Shown here one piece after another: positions 34,651 through 43,169 of a stretch of 64,000 nucleotides of DNA. Each line of letters begins with the position of its first letter. Positions within the stretch are counted from its first letter, which is position 1. A program made the translations under genes and the position numbers. The DNA lies in the NCBI RefSeq assembly GCF_009647655.1, contig NZ_WJFD01000001.1:2666001-2730000 (forward strand). Reading direction: 5' to 3'. Source of the stretch: Chitinophaga sp. SYP-B3965 (GTDB taxonomy: Bacteria; Bacteroidota; Bacteroidia; Chitinophagales; Chitinophagaceae). The notes under the pieces are model-generated. The model saw nothing but the letters and a program-made list of their open reading frames with translations, searched no databases and was not told the origin of the DNA.

Positions 34651-35658
34651 CTATTCACTGATCAGCAGGGTGCTGTCAGTAATGGTATATCTGAAAGATT
34701 TTGATTTAGTTAGGTAATACAGGATCTCCTGTAAGTTGTTGTTCTGAAATGATCCGGTAAGCCGGTACTGACGTGGTTTATCCGATTGAAACGCTATCTT
34801 TTTGCCGAAACTCCTTTCCAGTTCCAGGCAGATGTCTTCCAAAGAAACATCCTTGAAAACAAGCCGCCCTTCCGTCCAGGCTTTATCATCTTCACCTGAC
34901 GTGGTTTCTTTTACAATGTTATGTGTAGTGGGTTTGTAGGTCACCTTTTCATCCGGTGTGATGTAAAAAGTATCAGGAACACTATTTTGGTTGTCGTATT
35001 TAGGAATGAAAGCTACTTTGCCTGTGGTTACCGAAGTTTGTACCGGTTCATTATCATAAGCGCGCACATTAAAGGAAGTACCCAGTACTTTTACCATGCC
35101 ATTGTTGAGATGTACAATGAATGGACGGTCAGGATTGCCAGTCACTTTAAAGAAAGCCTCTCCGTTCAGGTATACTTCCCTGCTGTGTTTGCCAAATACT
35201 TCCGGGTAAGAAATGCGGCTGTCTGCATTCAGCCAGATCTTGCTGCCGTCTCCCAGTTCAATAACAGCCCGCGTGCCTTTTCCATTCTGGCGGTTGAGCC
35301 ATTGTGCCGTGTCTTTCAATACTGCCAGCTTCACTTCCGGTATACTGGCCGGCCAAAAGAAAGCAACGGAAATAACCAGGCCCGTTACAACAGCGGCCGC
35401 AGCCCCTATCCATTTCCAGCGATTACTTTTAACTTCCTGCTGCAAACTGATCTTTCCCAGCGTACGCTGCAATGCCTGTTCTGTATCTGTGGCAGATTGA
35501 TAAGATGACTCTGTAAAATATTGTTGTAATAAGATATAACGCGCTTTCAGGTCCTCATGCTGTTGCAATAAGTCTTCCAGCTCCTGCAATTCTGCTGCCG
35601 TGGCTTGCCCTGCCAGTTTCCTGGCAGCCAGTGAGATGAATTGTTCTTCGTTTATCAT
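34651..35658 (-). CDS. FecR-type anti-sigma factor
   Basis: 335 aa. A cytoplasmic N-terminus (FISLAARKLAGQATAAELQELEDLL), one TM segment near residues 84-102 (WIGAAAAVVTGLVISVAFFW), then the periplasmic FecR domain (RAVIELGDGSKIWLNADSRISYPEVFG, REVYLNGEAFFKVTG, VKVLGTSFNVRAY) and a C-terminal DUF4974/STN-like domain (VSLEDICLELERSFGKKIAFQ). It sequesters the ECF sigma factor until the SusC receptor signals. Its start overlaps the sigma gene by 4 bp (35655-35658). Confidence 0.95.
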   Translation of the reverse strand: MINEEQFISLAARKLAGQATAAELQELEDLLQQHEDLKARYILLQQYFTESSYQSATDTEQALQRTLGKISLQQEVKSNRWKWIGAAAAVVTGLVISVAFFWPASIPEVKLAVLKDTAQWLNRQNGKGTRAVIELGDGSKIWLNADSRISYPEVFGKHSREVYLNGEAFFKVTGNPDRPFIVHLNNGMVKVLGTSFNVRAYDNEPVQTSVTTGKVAFIPKYDNQNSVPDTFYITPDEKVTYKPTTHNIVKETTSGEDDKAWTEGRLVFKDVSLEDICLELERSFGKKIAFQSDKPRQYRLTGSFQNNNLQEILYYLTKSKSFRYTITDSTLLISE

Positions 35659-36290
35659 ATAAACATAAGGACAGCCTTAAACGAAAAACTACTTACAAGC
35701 CCTAAAAAAATAATTAAGGGCGGTTTCTTTTTAGTGGGGAGATACGGAGACAGGGCTTCATTTAAACGCCGCACTGCACGGAACAGCTGGGTTTCCACCG
35801 TTCTGGAAGAGATGTTGAGGATCACAGCCACATCCTTGTATTTGAAACCTTCTTCTTTAATAAGCTTAAACACTTTGCGGCATTGGTCCGGGAGTTTGTT
35901 CACTTCATGATCCAGCTTCAGGCGCATCTCCTTCCATTCCATTTCCTTTTCAGGATCTGCCGGGCCGCTGAGTTGAGAAAGACCGGTATCGATGGGTGTA
36001 ATGCGCAGAGAGGAATATTGCTGCAGGTAATTGAGTGCGTGATTTTTAACCGCCACAAAAAGATATACTTCCAGGTTGGAGATACTCATCAGCTCCTTCC
36101 GCCGGTTCCAGATCTTCACAAAAACATCAGACACGATTTCTTCTGCAGCTTCCCGGGAATAAACATACTGCATGCAGAATCGGAGGAGACGGTCATACAA
36201 CAGCCTGAACAAGCCGGAAAAGGCCTGTTCATTACCGTAACGTGCAATTTGTTGTTGCAACTCCTTGATATTAGCGTTGCTGTCTTTCAT
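35655..36290 (-). CDS. ECF sigma-70 factor of the mannan locus
   Basis: 211 aa. Region 2 (AFSGLFRLLYDRLLRFCMQYVYSREAAEEIVSDVFVKIWNRR) and region 4 (VNKLPDQCRKVFKLIKEEGFKYKDVAVILNISSRTVETQLFRAVRRL) are complete. A hydrophobic C-terminal tail (LIIFLGLVSSFSFKAVLMFI) follows, which could tether the sigma factor to the membrane or to FecR. It is the first gene of the operon and presumably activates it when released. Confidence 0.93.
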   Translation of the reverse strand: MKDSNANIKELQQQIARYGNEQAFSGLFRLLYDRLLRFCMQYVYSREAAEEIVSDVFVKIWNRRKELMSISNLEVYLFVAVKNHALNYLQQYSSLRITPIDTGLSQLSGPADPEKEMEWKEMRLKLDHEVNKLPDQCRKVFKLIKEEGFKYKDVAVILNISSRTVETQLFRAVRRLNEALSPYLPTKKKPPLIIFLGLVSSFSFKAVLMFI

Positions 36291-36386
36291 ATTTCACCTT
36301 ATAAGACAGTGAACCGGGGTAAAAATACTTACAAGCCAGAGAAATAATTTTCACTAATTTACTAATACCCTTCAAAATCCACTCCC

Positions 36387-38009
36387 ATGACACAGCCCGA
36401 AGAACTCCGTAAAGATACATCCCTCTTATGGTCTACCGGCAAAGGTACCGATGTGTGGGACATGTTCTGTGCTGCTAAAGCTGGCGACATCCCCACCATG
36501 AAAACCCTGCTGGAAAAGGACCCAACCCTCTACCGCAGTGAATTTGATTACCGCAATCCCATGTCTTTTGCCGTAAGGGAAAACCAGCCGGAAGCCGTAG
36601 CCTTCCTCCTGGAACAGGGCGCCAGCCCCATCAGTTCCGGTACCAACGACACTTTATTACAGATAGCCCGGGACCGTGGCCATGAGGAAATAAAACACCT
36701 GCTGGAAACAGCCATAGGCGGTAAAAAAGGAACAGCAGGTGGCACCATCATGGCCGAAGCCATCCGCAGCAGGGATCTCCAAAAAGTACGCGAATTACTC
36801 GATGCCTCCCCTGAATATGTATCCGGCCTGGATGAAAACACCAACCAACCCATCCACTGGGCTGTGATGACACGCCAGCCGGAGATGATAGACGAAGTAC
36901 TTTCCCGCGGAGCAGATATCAATGCAGAACGGGCAGACGGCGCCAGGCCTTTACAACTCTGCAATGGCGATTATGGCTTCCGCGGCTGGCGGGACGTTCC
37001 CAAAGAAGGAAACCCCACTCCGCGTGAAATATACGATCACCTGATAAAAAGCGGCGCCTACCTGGATATTTATATGGCCGCAGTTACCGGAAACCTCGAA
37101 AGAGTAAAGGAACTACTCGATGAAGATCCCACCCTCGTTAACGGCATCGCTAAATATGTAAGTTATTATGCCGGCGGCGGTTCCCTGATAAAAAATGCAG
37201 CCATCGGCGGCAATATTGAGATCATGCGTTTACTCCTGGAAAGAGGCGCCGATCCTAATTTGCCGGAAGAAGGTATTGCTCCTCAGGGCCATGCATTACA
37301 CAGCGCAGCCCTCAGCGGAAATATGGAAATGGTAAAACTCTTACTGGATCATGGCGCACATCCCAATGTACCCATTGAAAGTTCCGCAGATACCCTCAGT
37401 GCCATGATCAATAGTAACAACCAACCGATGATCAACCTGCTCTGTTCCCACGGTGCTTCCAGGTCAGTTGATCTGCTGGCGTATTACGGAGATATACAAA
37501 CCGCCGCTGCCGTATTTGCTGCTAATCCCGCACTGGCCAATAATCCCCGTGCCATGGAAAATGCTTTAATAGAAGGCCACGAAGACCTTGCCCATTTAAT
37601 GTTACGCTACCATCCGGAGTTAACCAAACACATTGCAGCAGGCGTAACCAGCAAAGGCCCGCAGGGTGCCATAAAGTCCAGGGAAATGACGGAATACCTG
37701 TTTCAACAAGGCATGGACCCTAATCATGCCAACTGGCTGCACATCACGCCGCTGCATCGTTTTGCACAAAGAGGAGATCAGGAAAGTGCAGACATCTACC
37801 TGCAACATGGCGCAGATATCAATGCCATCGATGAAGAATTCTATTCCACACCATTGGGTTATGCTGCTAAATATGGCAAAAAAGAAATGGTAGAATTCCT
37901 GCTGTCCAAAGGTGCAAACCCTGATCTGCCCAAAGAACATCCCTGGGCACAACCATTGCAATGGGCAAAGCGCAGAGGACACACAGAAATTGTTAACTTG
38001 CTGGAATAA
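36387..38009 (+). CDS. Ankyrin-repeat protein
   Basis: 540 aa, no signal peptide. At least ten ankyrin-type units can be counted through the whole length, for example NPMSFAVRENQPEAVAFLLEQGA, QPIHWAVMTRQPEMIDEVLSRGADIN, ALHSAALSGNMEMVKLLLDHGAHPN and TPLGYAAKYGKKEMVEFLLSKGANPD. Ankyrin stacks bind partner proteins; the partner is unknown. An SRPBCC gene follows 9 bp later on the same strand, so the two are probably co-transcribed. The ankyrin gene is divergent from the sigma gene. Confidence 0.9.
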   Translation: MTQPEELRKDTSLLWSTGKGTDVWDMFCAAKAGDIPTMKTLLEKDPTLYRSEFDYRNPMSFAVRENQPEAVAFLLEQGASPISSGTNDTLLQIARDRGHEEIKHLLETAIGGKKGTAGGTIMAEAIRSRDLQKVRELLDASPEYVSGLDENTNQPIHWAVMTRQPEMIDEVLSRGADINAERADGARPLQLCNGDYGFRGWRDVPKEGNPTPREIYDHLIKSGAYLDIYMAAVTGNLERVKELLDEDPTLVNGIAKYVSYYAGGGSLIKNAAIGGNIEIMRLLLERGADPNLPEEGIAPQGHALHSAALSGNMEMVKLLLDHGAHPNVPIESSADTLSAMINSNNQPMINLLCSHGASRSVDLLAYYGDIQTAAAVFAANPALANNPRAMENALIEGHEDLAHLMLRYHPELTKHIAAGVTSKGPQGAIKSREMTEYLFQQGMDPNHANWLHITPLHRFAQRGDQESADIYLQHGADINAIDEEFYSTPLGYAAKYGKKEMVEFLLSKGANPDLPKEHPWAQPLQWAKRRGHTEIVNLLE

Positions 38010-38018
38010 TCCTATTGC

Positions 38019-38420
38019 ATGTTCATAGAAAGAAGCATTCAAATCAACGCCACGCCAGCTAAAGTTTGGGAGGTATTTACAAACCCTGAGGTGACCCGCC
38101 CGATAGGCGGCGAATATGTATCCGACTGGAAAGTGGGCAGTTCATTCGGCTGGAAAGGAACCGATGGCAACATGTATACGCATGGATCTATCCTGCAGAT
38201 AGAACCCACCAAACTATTACAGCACAATCTTTTTAATCCGGAAGACGGGCATTCCGTCCTGTCTGTGATCACCTATACCTTACAGGATAATGGCGAAGCC
38301 ACCACGCTTCTTGCGCGGGAAGACCTGGTATATGATATGTCCGGCAAAGAATATGAAGATGCTGTAACGGGCTGGGATGCTGCTTTACAGGCGGTGAAAG
38401 TTGTTGCGGAAGGGCTTTAA
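38019..38420 (+). CDS. SRPBCC/AHSA1-like domain protein
   Basis: 133 aa. IERSIQINATPAKVWEVFTNPEVTRPI, WKVGSSFGWKG, SVLSVITYTLQDNGEATTLLAREDLVYD and a C-terminal helix DAVTGWDAALQAVKVVAEG are the AHSA1 fold. It differs clearly from the SRPBCC gene at 8.9-9.3 kb. Ligand unknown. Its TAA stop interlocks with the opposite TAA of the luciferase-like gene (TTAA, 38417-38420). Confidence 0.85.
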   Translation: MFIERSIQINATPAKVWEVFTNPEVTRPIGGEYVSDWKVGSSFGWKGTDGNMYTHGSILQIEPTKLLQHNLFNPEDGHSVLSVITYTLQDNGEATTLLAREDLVYDMSGKEYEDAVTGWDAALQAVKVVAEGL

Positions 38421-39451
38421 CTCAAAGCCTTTCTCACAGCAGGCGCCACCTGTGTGCCATACAATTCAATAGCACGCAGTACTTTATCATGTGAAATATA
38501 TCCCTTCACGATCTGTGCCAGGAAACGGGTATGTCCAAACAGCCCGTGCTGATAGATTATTTTCTCCGTGATCTCTTTTACACTCCCTACAAACAATGGT
38601 CCATCAGGCATCCGTAAATATTCAAACTGCTCCTGCGTCATCGGATGCCATCCTCTCTCCTGTCCCACCCTGTTCATGAGTATCTCATAAGAAGGATAGA
38701 ATTCATCTGCCGCCTGTTCGGAATCTTCCGCCACATAGAATTGTGAATTGATCCCCAGCTGCAACTTCGTTACATCATGCCCTGCCTCCAAAGCAGCCTG
38801 GCGATACAGGTTAACGAAAGGAACAAACTCCGCAGGTTTGCCACCCAGTATAGCCACTGTCATCGGCAGATTTAATCTTCCTGCTCTCTTCGCAGAAGCA
38901 GGTGTGCCGCCAACTGCCAGCCAGATAGGTAATGCTTGTTGATAAGGTCTTGGATAGATACCGCGCTGCATAAAAGGCGCTCTGAATTTTCCCTTCCAGG
39001 AAATGATCTCACTTTCATTGATGCGCAGCAACATCTCCAGTTTTTCTGCAAACAGGTTATCATAATCATTCAGGCTGTAACCGAACAAGGGAAAGGATTC
39101 TGTAAAAGATCCCCTGCCCGCCATGATCTCTGCACGCCCGCCGGAAATAAGGTCCAGCGTAGCAAAGTTTTGAAATACCCTTACAGGATCTGCAGAGCTT
39201 AGCACTGTAACAGAACTGGAAAGACGAATGTTTTTAGTAACAGCTGCAATAGCGCCCAGTGCTACTTCCGGCGCAGAGATAATAAAATCCGGCCGGTGAT
39301 GTTCTCCCAGCGCAAATACATCCAATCCCACTTCATCCGCCAGCTGTCCCTCTGCTATTACTTCCTGCATCCGCAAAAAAGATTCCGCAGCATGCCCTGA
39401 TACACCCTCAGGTTTAACTTCTCCAAAAGTACTGATACCTAATTCCATCAT
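38417..39451 (-). CDS. LLM-class flavin-dependent oxidoreductase (luciferase-like)
   Basis: 344 aa. ELGISTFGEVKPEG, EVGLDVFALGEHHRPDFIISAPEVALGAIAAVTKNIRLSSSVTVLSSADPVRVFQNFATLDLISGGRAEIMAGRGSF and LPIWLAVGGTPASAKRAGRLNLP are the bacterial luciferase-like barrel signatures, which bind FMN/F420-type flavin. The reaction cannot be told. It starts inside the stop of the upstream FadL-like gene (ATGA overlap 39448-39451). Confidence 0.9.
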   Translation of the reverse strand: MMELGISTFGEVKPEGVSGHAAESFLRMQEVIAEGQLADEVGLDVFALGEHHRPDFIISAPEVALGAIAAVTKNIRLSSSVTVLSSADPVRVFQNFATLDLISGGRAEIMAGRGSFTESFPLFGYSLNDYDNLFAEKLEMLLRINESEIISWKGKFRAPFMQRGIYPRPYQQALPIWLAVGGTPASAKRAGRLNLPMTVAILGGKPAEFVPFVNLYRQAALEAGHDVTKLQLGINSQFYVAEDSEQAADEFYPSYEILMNRVGQERGWHPMTQEQFEYLRMPDGPLFVGSVKEITEKIIYQHGLFGHTRFLAQIVKGYISHDKVLRAIELYGTQVAPAVRKALS

Positions 39452-40884
39452 AAGTTATGTATAAAAGCCAGCATGAAACCGGCTAAAAAATGATTCGCTT
39501 TTGTATTCACCGCATCTCCTAACAAGTAGTTATCATCATTAGGCTGATCAAAATTTACCGCCTGCAGATATTTATCCGTTTGCCCGTAGGCCAGGAGGAA
39601 TCCCGCACGCAAATTATATTTCTTTCGCCGAAGATTAGCACCCAGCTGACAATGAAAATTATTCCATGCAGCAGTATACGGCGTAAATCCTGTACCATTC
39701 GTATATAAACTGTTATCCGCATAAGCAAAGTCTGTTCTGAAGGAACAGTACGTTGTAATATCTTCCTTTATGTTGTAACTGGCCCCCACCGCCACATTAA
39801 AAACAGCCCTCCGCACATCCTTCAACTTCAGCAGTGCAGACGTGATCACATTATTATTGCCTGTATCCGGCCGGAGAAAATATTCATTGCGCGGTGTGAT
39901 GATGTTGTACTCTTTAATGCGAAAGAAATATTCCGCAGCCATATATACCTGCCCTTTGGCATGATCATACGCATACCCTGCTGCAAAACTCAGTGGCGTT
40001 TTCACTACCGGTTTTAATTTCGTTTGCCTTGTACTGGCCAGCACGTTAAATGGATCACCGGAATAAACATCCCTGATGTTGGCGATGGCAATATCACTCA
40101 CCAATGTAGCCTGCCCGCCGATATGCAGCAAAGGAGAAGTTACCATTAATCCAACATGATGTTTATTATACTCATAAGCCAATCCTGCTTTTAACCGTGT
40201 ACCAATGTGACTATAAGACACCTGGTAAAGCAACTCATTACTGGCCAGTCTCAAAGCATCACCACTGGTATTGTTGATCAATGCCCTTGATACAACATTC
40301 TCCGTATAATGCTGCCGGTAAGATGCCCCTTCTGCTGTAACACCCACCGCCCATCTGGCATTCAACCGAAAACCCGCACTCAGCAATGCCGTGCTTTCTT
40401 TGATCTGGTTCTGCAAAGTCAGCTGACCAATATAATATTCCGAACCCGGACTGTAAGAATCATGTAACACATTCATCTGCGCTTCATGCCGCTGGGAAGC
40501 AGAAAAATTAAGGATCGCAGCATTGATCAATGCATAAGAGATATATACCGGCTTTTTCTTCCCCAACATAACCGTACCCGTTAGCATCTGCGGCACACTG
40601 GAAGTATTCCTGGATAACAGATCCTTACCCGTTCCTGCCCCCGACTTTATTTTAATGGCATCCAGCTGGTAAATGCTGCCGCTGATAGACACTGCTTTCT
40701 TGTGAGATAAAGCCAGCAAAGCCGGATTATAGAACAACACCCCACTATCCTTATTATTAGCGATCACCGCGCCGGGCGCAAAAAAACCGCCGGGGCCGTA
40801 ATAAGACGACCAGTAATTTGCATCCTGCGCATCTGCTCTTAACAGAGAACCAAGCAGTAAAAGGAGTAAAGTAGTGTGCTTCAT
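39448..40884 (-). CDS. Outer-membrane beta-barrel, FadL/OmpP1-like
   Basis: 478 aa from the ATG at 40884 (MKHTTLLLLLLGSLLRADA-Q signal peptide); the frame extends upstream to 40950 without a better start. The mature N-terminus DANYWSSYYGPGGFFAPGAVIANNKDSGVLFYNPALLAL resembles OmpP1/FadL hatch regions, and alternating strands fill the remainder (VGVTAEGASYRQHY, LKAGLAYEYNKHHVGLMV). A role in uptake of hydrophobic compounds is family inference. Coupled with the luciferase-like enzyme, which might use what it imports. Confidence 0.7.
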   Translation of the reverse strand: MKHTTLLLLLLGSLLRADAQDANYWSSYYGPGGFFAPGAVIANNKDSGVLFYNPALLALSHKKAVSISGSIYQLDAIKIKSGAGTGKDLLSRNTSSVPQMLTGTVMLGKKKPVYISYALINAAILNFSASQRHEAQMNVLHDSYSPGSEYYIGQLTLQNQIKESTALLSAGFRLNARWAVGVTAEGASYRQHYTENVVSRALINNTSGDALRLASNELLYQVSYSHIGTRLKAGLAYEYNKHHVGLMVTSPLLHIGGQATLVSDIAIANIRDVYSGDPFNVLASTRQTKLKPVVKTPLSFAAGYAYDHAKGQVYMAAEYFFRIKEYNIITPRNEYFLRPDTGNNNVITSALLKLKDVRRAVFNVAVGASYNIKEDITTYCSFRTDFAYADNSLYTNGTGFTPYTAAWNNFHCQLGANLRRKKYNLRAGFLLAYGQTDKYLQAVNFDQPNDDNYLLGDAVNTKANHFLAGFMLAFIHNL

Positions 40885-41004
40885 AAGGGTAACCTGCTTA
40901 CTAAATATAACAATTTTAACCCTTATCTGGAAAATTAACCTTATAATCACATACTTATAATATATAATTTATTGTATATTTAGGGCACCTATACCTACCA
41001 CCCT

Positions 41005-41730
41005 ATGCAGAGCAATCAACAATTACTCGCTGAAACCTACCAGGAAACGGTAGAAACAGAGATACACAACCTGGCAAAGATCAAAGACCAGCAGCCGGAA
41101 ATGCCACGGATAGGCTCCCTTGAGCAGGTGAATGTGGTGAAAGCCTATTACGCCATGTTCCAGGAACAGGATTTTGACAAAGCCCGCCAGTACTTCTACA
41201 AAGCGGCCCTGTCCGGCGAGTACATGATCAAAAGATACAACTGGCGGTTCAACGGGGCCATCAATCTCATCGGATATGCCGTATTGAGTGACGACAGTGG
41301 TCTGATCAAACGGTACAGCCTCCTCCCGGACCATTATGCCAATGAACATTTACTGGCATATGCCTATAATAAAGCCATCCAGGATGTATTAACCGGCAAA
41401 CGGCAGGACCTTGAAAAACAGATAGAAGTCATTAAAGCACAAACCGCTTTTGCAGCGTATCACGGATGTGCAGATGTATTTGAAGGATTGCTGCGGGACG
41501 ACCAGCCTAAAGTGGAAGCCGGTCTGCTGAAGCTTATCAGAACACACGACGGGCGTAAATTCAGCGATCTGCAAAGCAGGTATTTTTCAACGGAAGCCGC
41601 GGTACTTACCAAACTGGCCTACCGCATAGGGATGTATGTGCAGATAGACAGTCCCCTGGTGCCACAAGCTATATTGCCGCTCAGGGAACTGCCTGAATAT
41701 GATGGATACGAATTTTTTAAGGAATTATAA
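41005..41730 (+). CDS. Immunity-protein-like hypothetical (Imm49-like pattern)
   Basis: 241 aa, soluble and largely helical: QDFDKARQYFYKAALSGEYMIKRYNW, HYANEHLLAYAYNKAIQDVLTGKRQDLEKQ, ADVFEGLLRDDQPKVEAGLLKLIRTHD. The C-terminal LAYRIGMYVQIDSPLVPQAILPL ('L-A-x-x-x-G ... ID-S-P-L-V-P') resembles the Imm49 family of antitoxins against polymorphic toxins. The match is by eye and needs a profile search. No toxin gene is adjacent, so it would be an orphan immunity gene. The stop overlaps the convergent TPR gene (TTATAA, 41725-41730). Confidence 0.6.
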   Translation: MQSNQQLLAETYQETVETEIHNLAKIKDQQPEMPRIGSLEQVNVVKAYYAMFQEQDFDKARQYFYKAALSGEYMIKRYNWRFNGAINLIGYAVLSDDSGLIKRYSLLPDHYANEHLLAYAYNKAIQDVLTGKRQDLEKQIEVIKAQTAFAAYHGCADVFEGLLRDDQPKVEAGLLKLIRTHDGRKFSDLQSRYFSTEAAVLTKLAYRIGMYVQIDSPLVPQAILPLRELPEYDGYEFFKEL

Positions 41731-42156
41731 CTTCACCCGTTTGCTGAGGAAGGCCAGGTATTTAGTGTCCTCTTCTGCAAAAAGCCCTTTACCGCCCATC
41801 CTGTAAGCTTTTAACAGGTGTTCCAGTGCTTTATCTTCCTGTTTCATTTCCAGGGAAGATTGCCCCAGCCTCATTTGATTGAACGAATTGAGCTTGCCTT
41901 CCTGGCTTTGAACCGCATCATGGAAATACTTTGCTGCATTCTCATAGTCGTCCAGCATGAAGTACATATTCCCGATACTGGAAAATAACCAGGTACCGGC
42001 TTCCCATTCATGTTTTGGCTCTGGTACCAGCTCCAGCGCCTCCTTGAACTTCCCGATCGCAGCAGCATATTCCTCATCATCCGCAAAATCATTTCCCAGC
42101 TCGGAGATCAGTTCTACCTGTTCATAAATTTCGTCCTTTAAAATCTTTGCAGCCAT
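41725..42156 (-). CDS. TPR-repeat protein
   Basis: 143 aa with three TPR-like units (EEYAAAIGKFKEALELVPEPKHEW; WLFSSIGNMYFMLDDYENAAKYFHDAVQ; FNQMRLGQSSLEMKQEDKALEHLLKAYRMGG) and a C-terminal LFAEEDTKYLAFLSKRV. Small TPR proteins with this ending are found near toxin-immunity loci, so with the neighbour at 41005 it may be part of an immunity island; this is inference. No signal peptide. Confidence 0.75.
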   Translation of the reverse strand: MAAKILKDEIYEQVELISELGNDFADDEEYAAAIGKFKEALELVPEPKHEWEAGTWLFSSIGNMYFMLDDYENAAKYFHDAVQSQEGKLNSFNQMRLGQSSLEMKQEDKALEHLLKAYRMGGKGLFAEEDTKYLAFLSKRVKL

Positions 42157-42259
42157 TTGAATCCACTTTTTGATTATTGGGCCAAATCTACTTCATATTT
42201 TTTTGTCTTCCATCCCTCAGGTGAGTCCTTCTTCAGGCATACTTGTTCTTAAGGCTTAA

Positions 42260-42345
42260 ATAAGCCGTAGATAAGCCGTCTCTTTAAGGGACGACTTATC
42301 TACGGCTTATATACGGGTTATATACGACTTATATACGGCTTATCT
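42260..42345. repeat. 16-bp inverted repeat fused to 11-bp tandem repeats
   Basis: ATAAGCCGTAGATAAG (42260-42275) is a perfect inverted copy of CTTATCTACGGCTTAT (42295-42310); after one mismatch CGTC/GACG also pairs, leaving a 9-base loop. The right arm opens a direct repeat of exactly 11 bp: CTTATCTACGG, CTTATATACGG, GTTATATACGA, CTTATATACGG at 42295, 42306, 42317 and 42328, then CTTATC. The left arm holds two inverted units. The 311-bp gap between the TPR gene and the barrel gene holds this element and the promoter at 42411. Confidence 0.9.
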
Positions 42346-42410
42346 CTTCTAAATCAATGAGAAGGGATTATAAATAACCGGGTTATCAATATTATTATAA
42401 TAGTATTTAT

Positions 42411-42440
42411 TTTGAATTTAGGATCAGATAGTTATATTTG
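42411..42440 (+). promoter_or_regulatory. Bacteroidota-type promoter for barrel gene
   Basis: TTTG (42411-42414) as -33 and TATATTTG (42433-42440) as -7 (consensus TAnnTTTG) are separated by 18 bp. The -7 box is 27 bp before the ATG at 42468. Confidence 0.65.
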
Positions 42441-42467
42441 TCGGTAAATAAATCATCCCTTACCACA

Positions 42468-43079
42468 ATGAAAAAGCTCCTTTTCCTGGCATTTGCCACC
42501 CTTGGTGTATCTAATGCCTTTTCCCAAAGTTTTATGCATGGCGCTGGCGTCGGGATCTATGTTGATAAAGTGGAGAATATGGATGCCAGGCTTTCTTTCG
42601 CCTTTACTTATTCCCCCCGTTTTAATTTCGTGGAAACGGAATCCATGTCTGTTTCTGTTGGTATCCCCATCAGTCTTGGTTTTTCCGGCAGCTATAACTA
42701 TAGCTATAATTCCCGCGACGATTATGGTTATGGCAATGAAACCAACACCCTTGGTTTCATGTTCAATGCTCCGTTGATGGTAAATCTTAACCTGGGTGCA
42801 GGTTCTACAAAAGCTAACAGGAAACGTATCGGATATTTTGTAGGTGGCGGATTTGGATATCATTACAGCGCGTCTACAGATGCGGAATATTATGATGAAA
42901 ATGGAGACCTGGCTACTACTCACCAGGAAGGAAGCGCTACAGGCCCTGCTGCCAATGCCGGGATGCGTATCCGTGTAGGTGGTGGTGGTAAAGCAGTAGA
43001 AGCAAGACTATCTTATTTCAAAGGCATATCTGGTAGTAAGCTTAGCCTTTATGGCATGGGAGCTGCCTTCAATTTTTAA
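42468..43079 (+). CDS. Outer-membrane beta-barrel protein
   Basis: 203 aa from the ATG at 42468 with signal peptide MKKLLFLAFATLGVSNAFS-Q. The mature chain alternates hydrophobic and polar residues with Gly/Tyr/Ser-rich turns (FSGSYNYSYNSRDDYGYG, RIGYFVGGGFGYHYSAS) and ends in an aromatic residue (GMGAAFNF), as barrel proteins do. Size suits an 8-10-strand OmpX/OprF-like barrel. Function unknown. It has its own promoter and terminator. Confidence 0.75.
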   Translation: MKKLLFLAFATLGVSNAFSQSFMHGAGVGIYVDKVENMDARLSFAFTYSPRFNFVETESMSVSVGIPISLGFSGSYNYSYNSRDDYGYGNETNTLGFMFNAPLMVNLNLGAGSTKANRKRIGYFVGGGFGYHYSASTDAEYYDENGDLATTHQEGSATGPAANAGMRIRVGGGGKAVEARLSYFKGISGSKLSLYGMGAAFNF

Positions 43080-43114
43080 TTTTAACCTGCAACTGTACAT
43101 CGTCCACAAACAAA

Positions 43115-43140
43115 GAAGCAAGTCCGTTGAGACTTGCTTC
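43115..43140. terminator. Bidirectional intrinsic terminator
   Basis: GAAGCAAGTC (43115-43124), six-base loop, GACTTGCTTC (43131-43140), followed by CTTCTTTTAT. It lies between the convergent barrel and lptD genes. Confidence 0.85.
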
Positions 43141-43169
43141 CTTCTTTTATATACTTTCTGCCCTGCCCG

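Noticed and set aside
42260..42310. Intrinsic terminator for the TPR gene
   Set aside because: The stem is upstream of the TPR gene's start rather than past its stop, lacks a T-run, and is built of 11-bp direct repeats.
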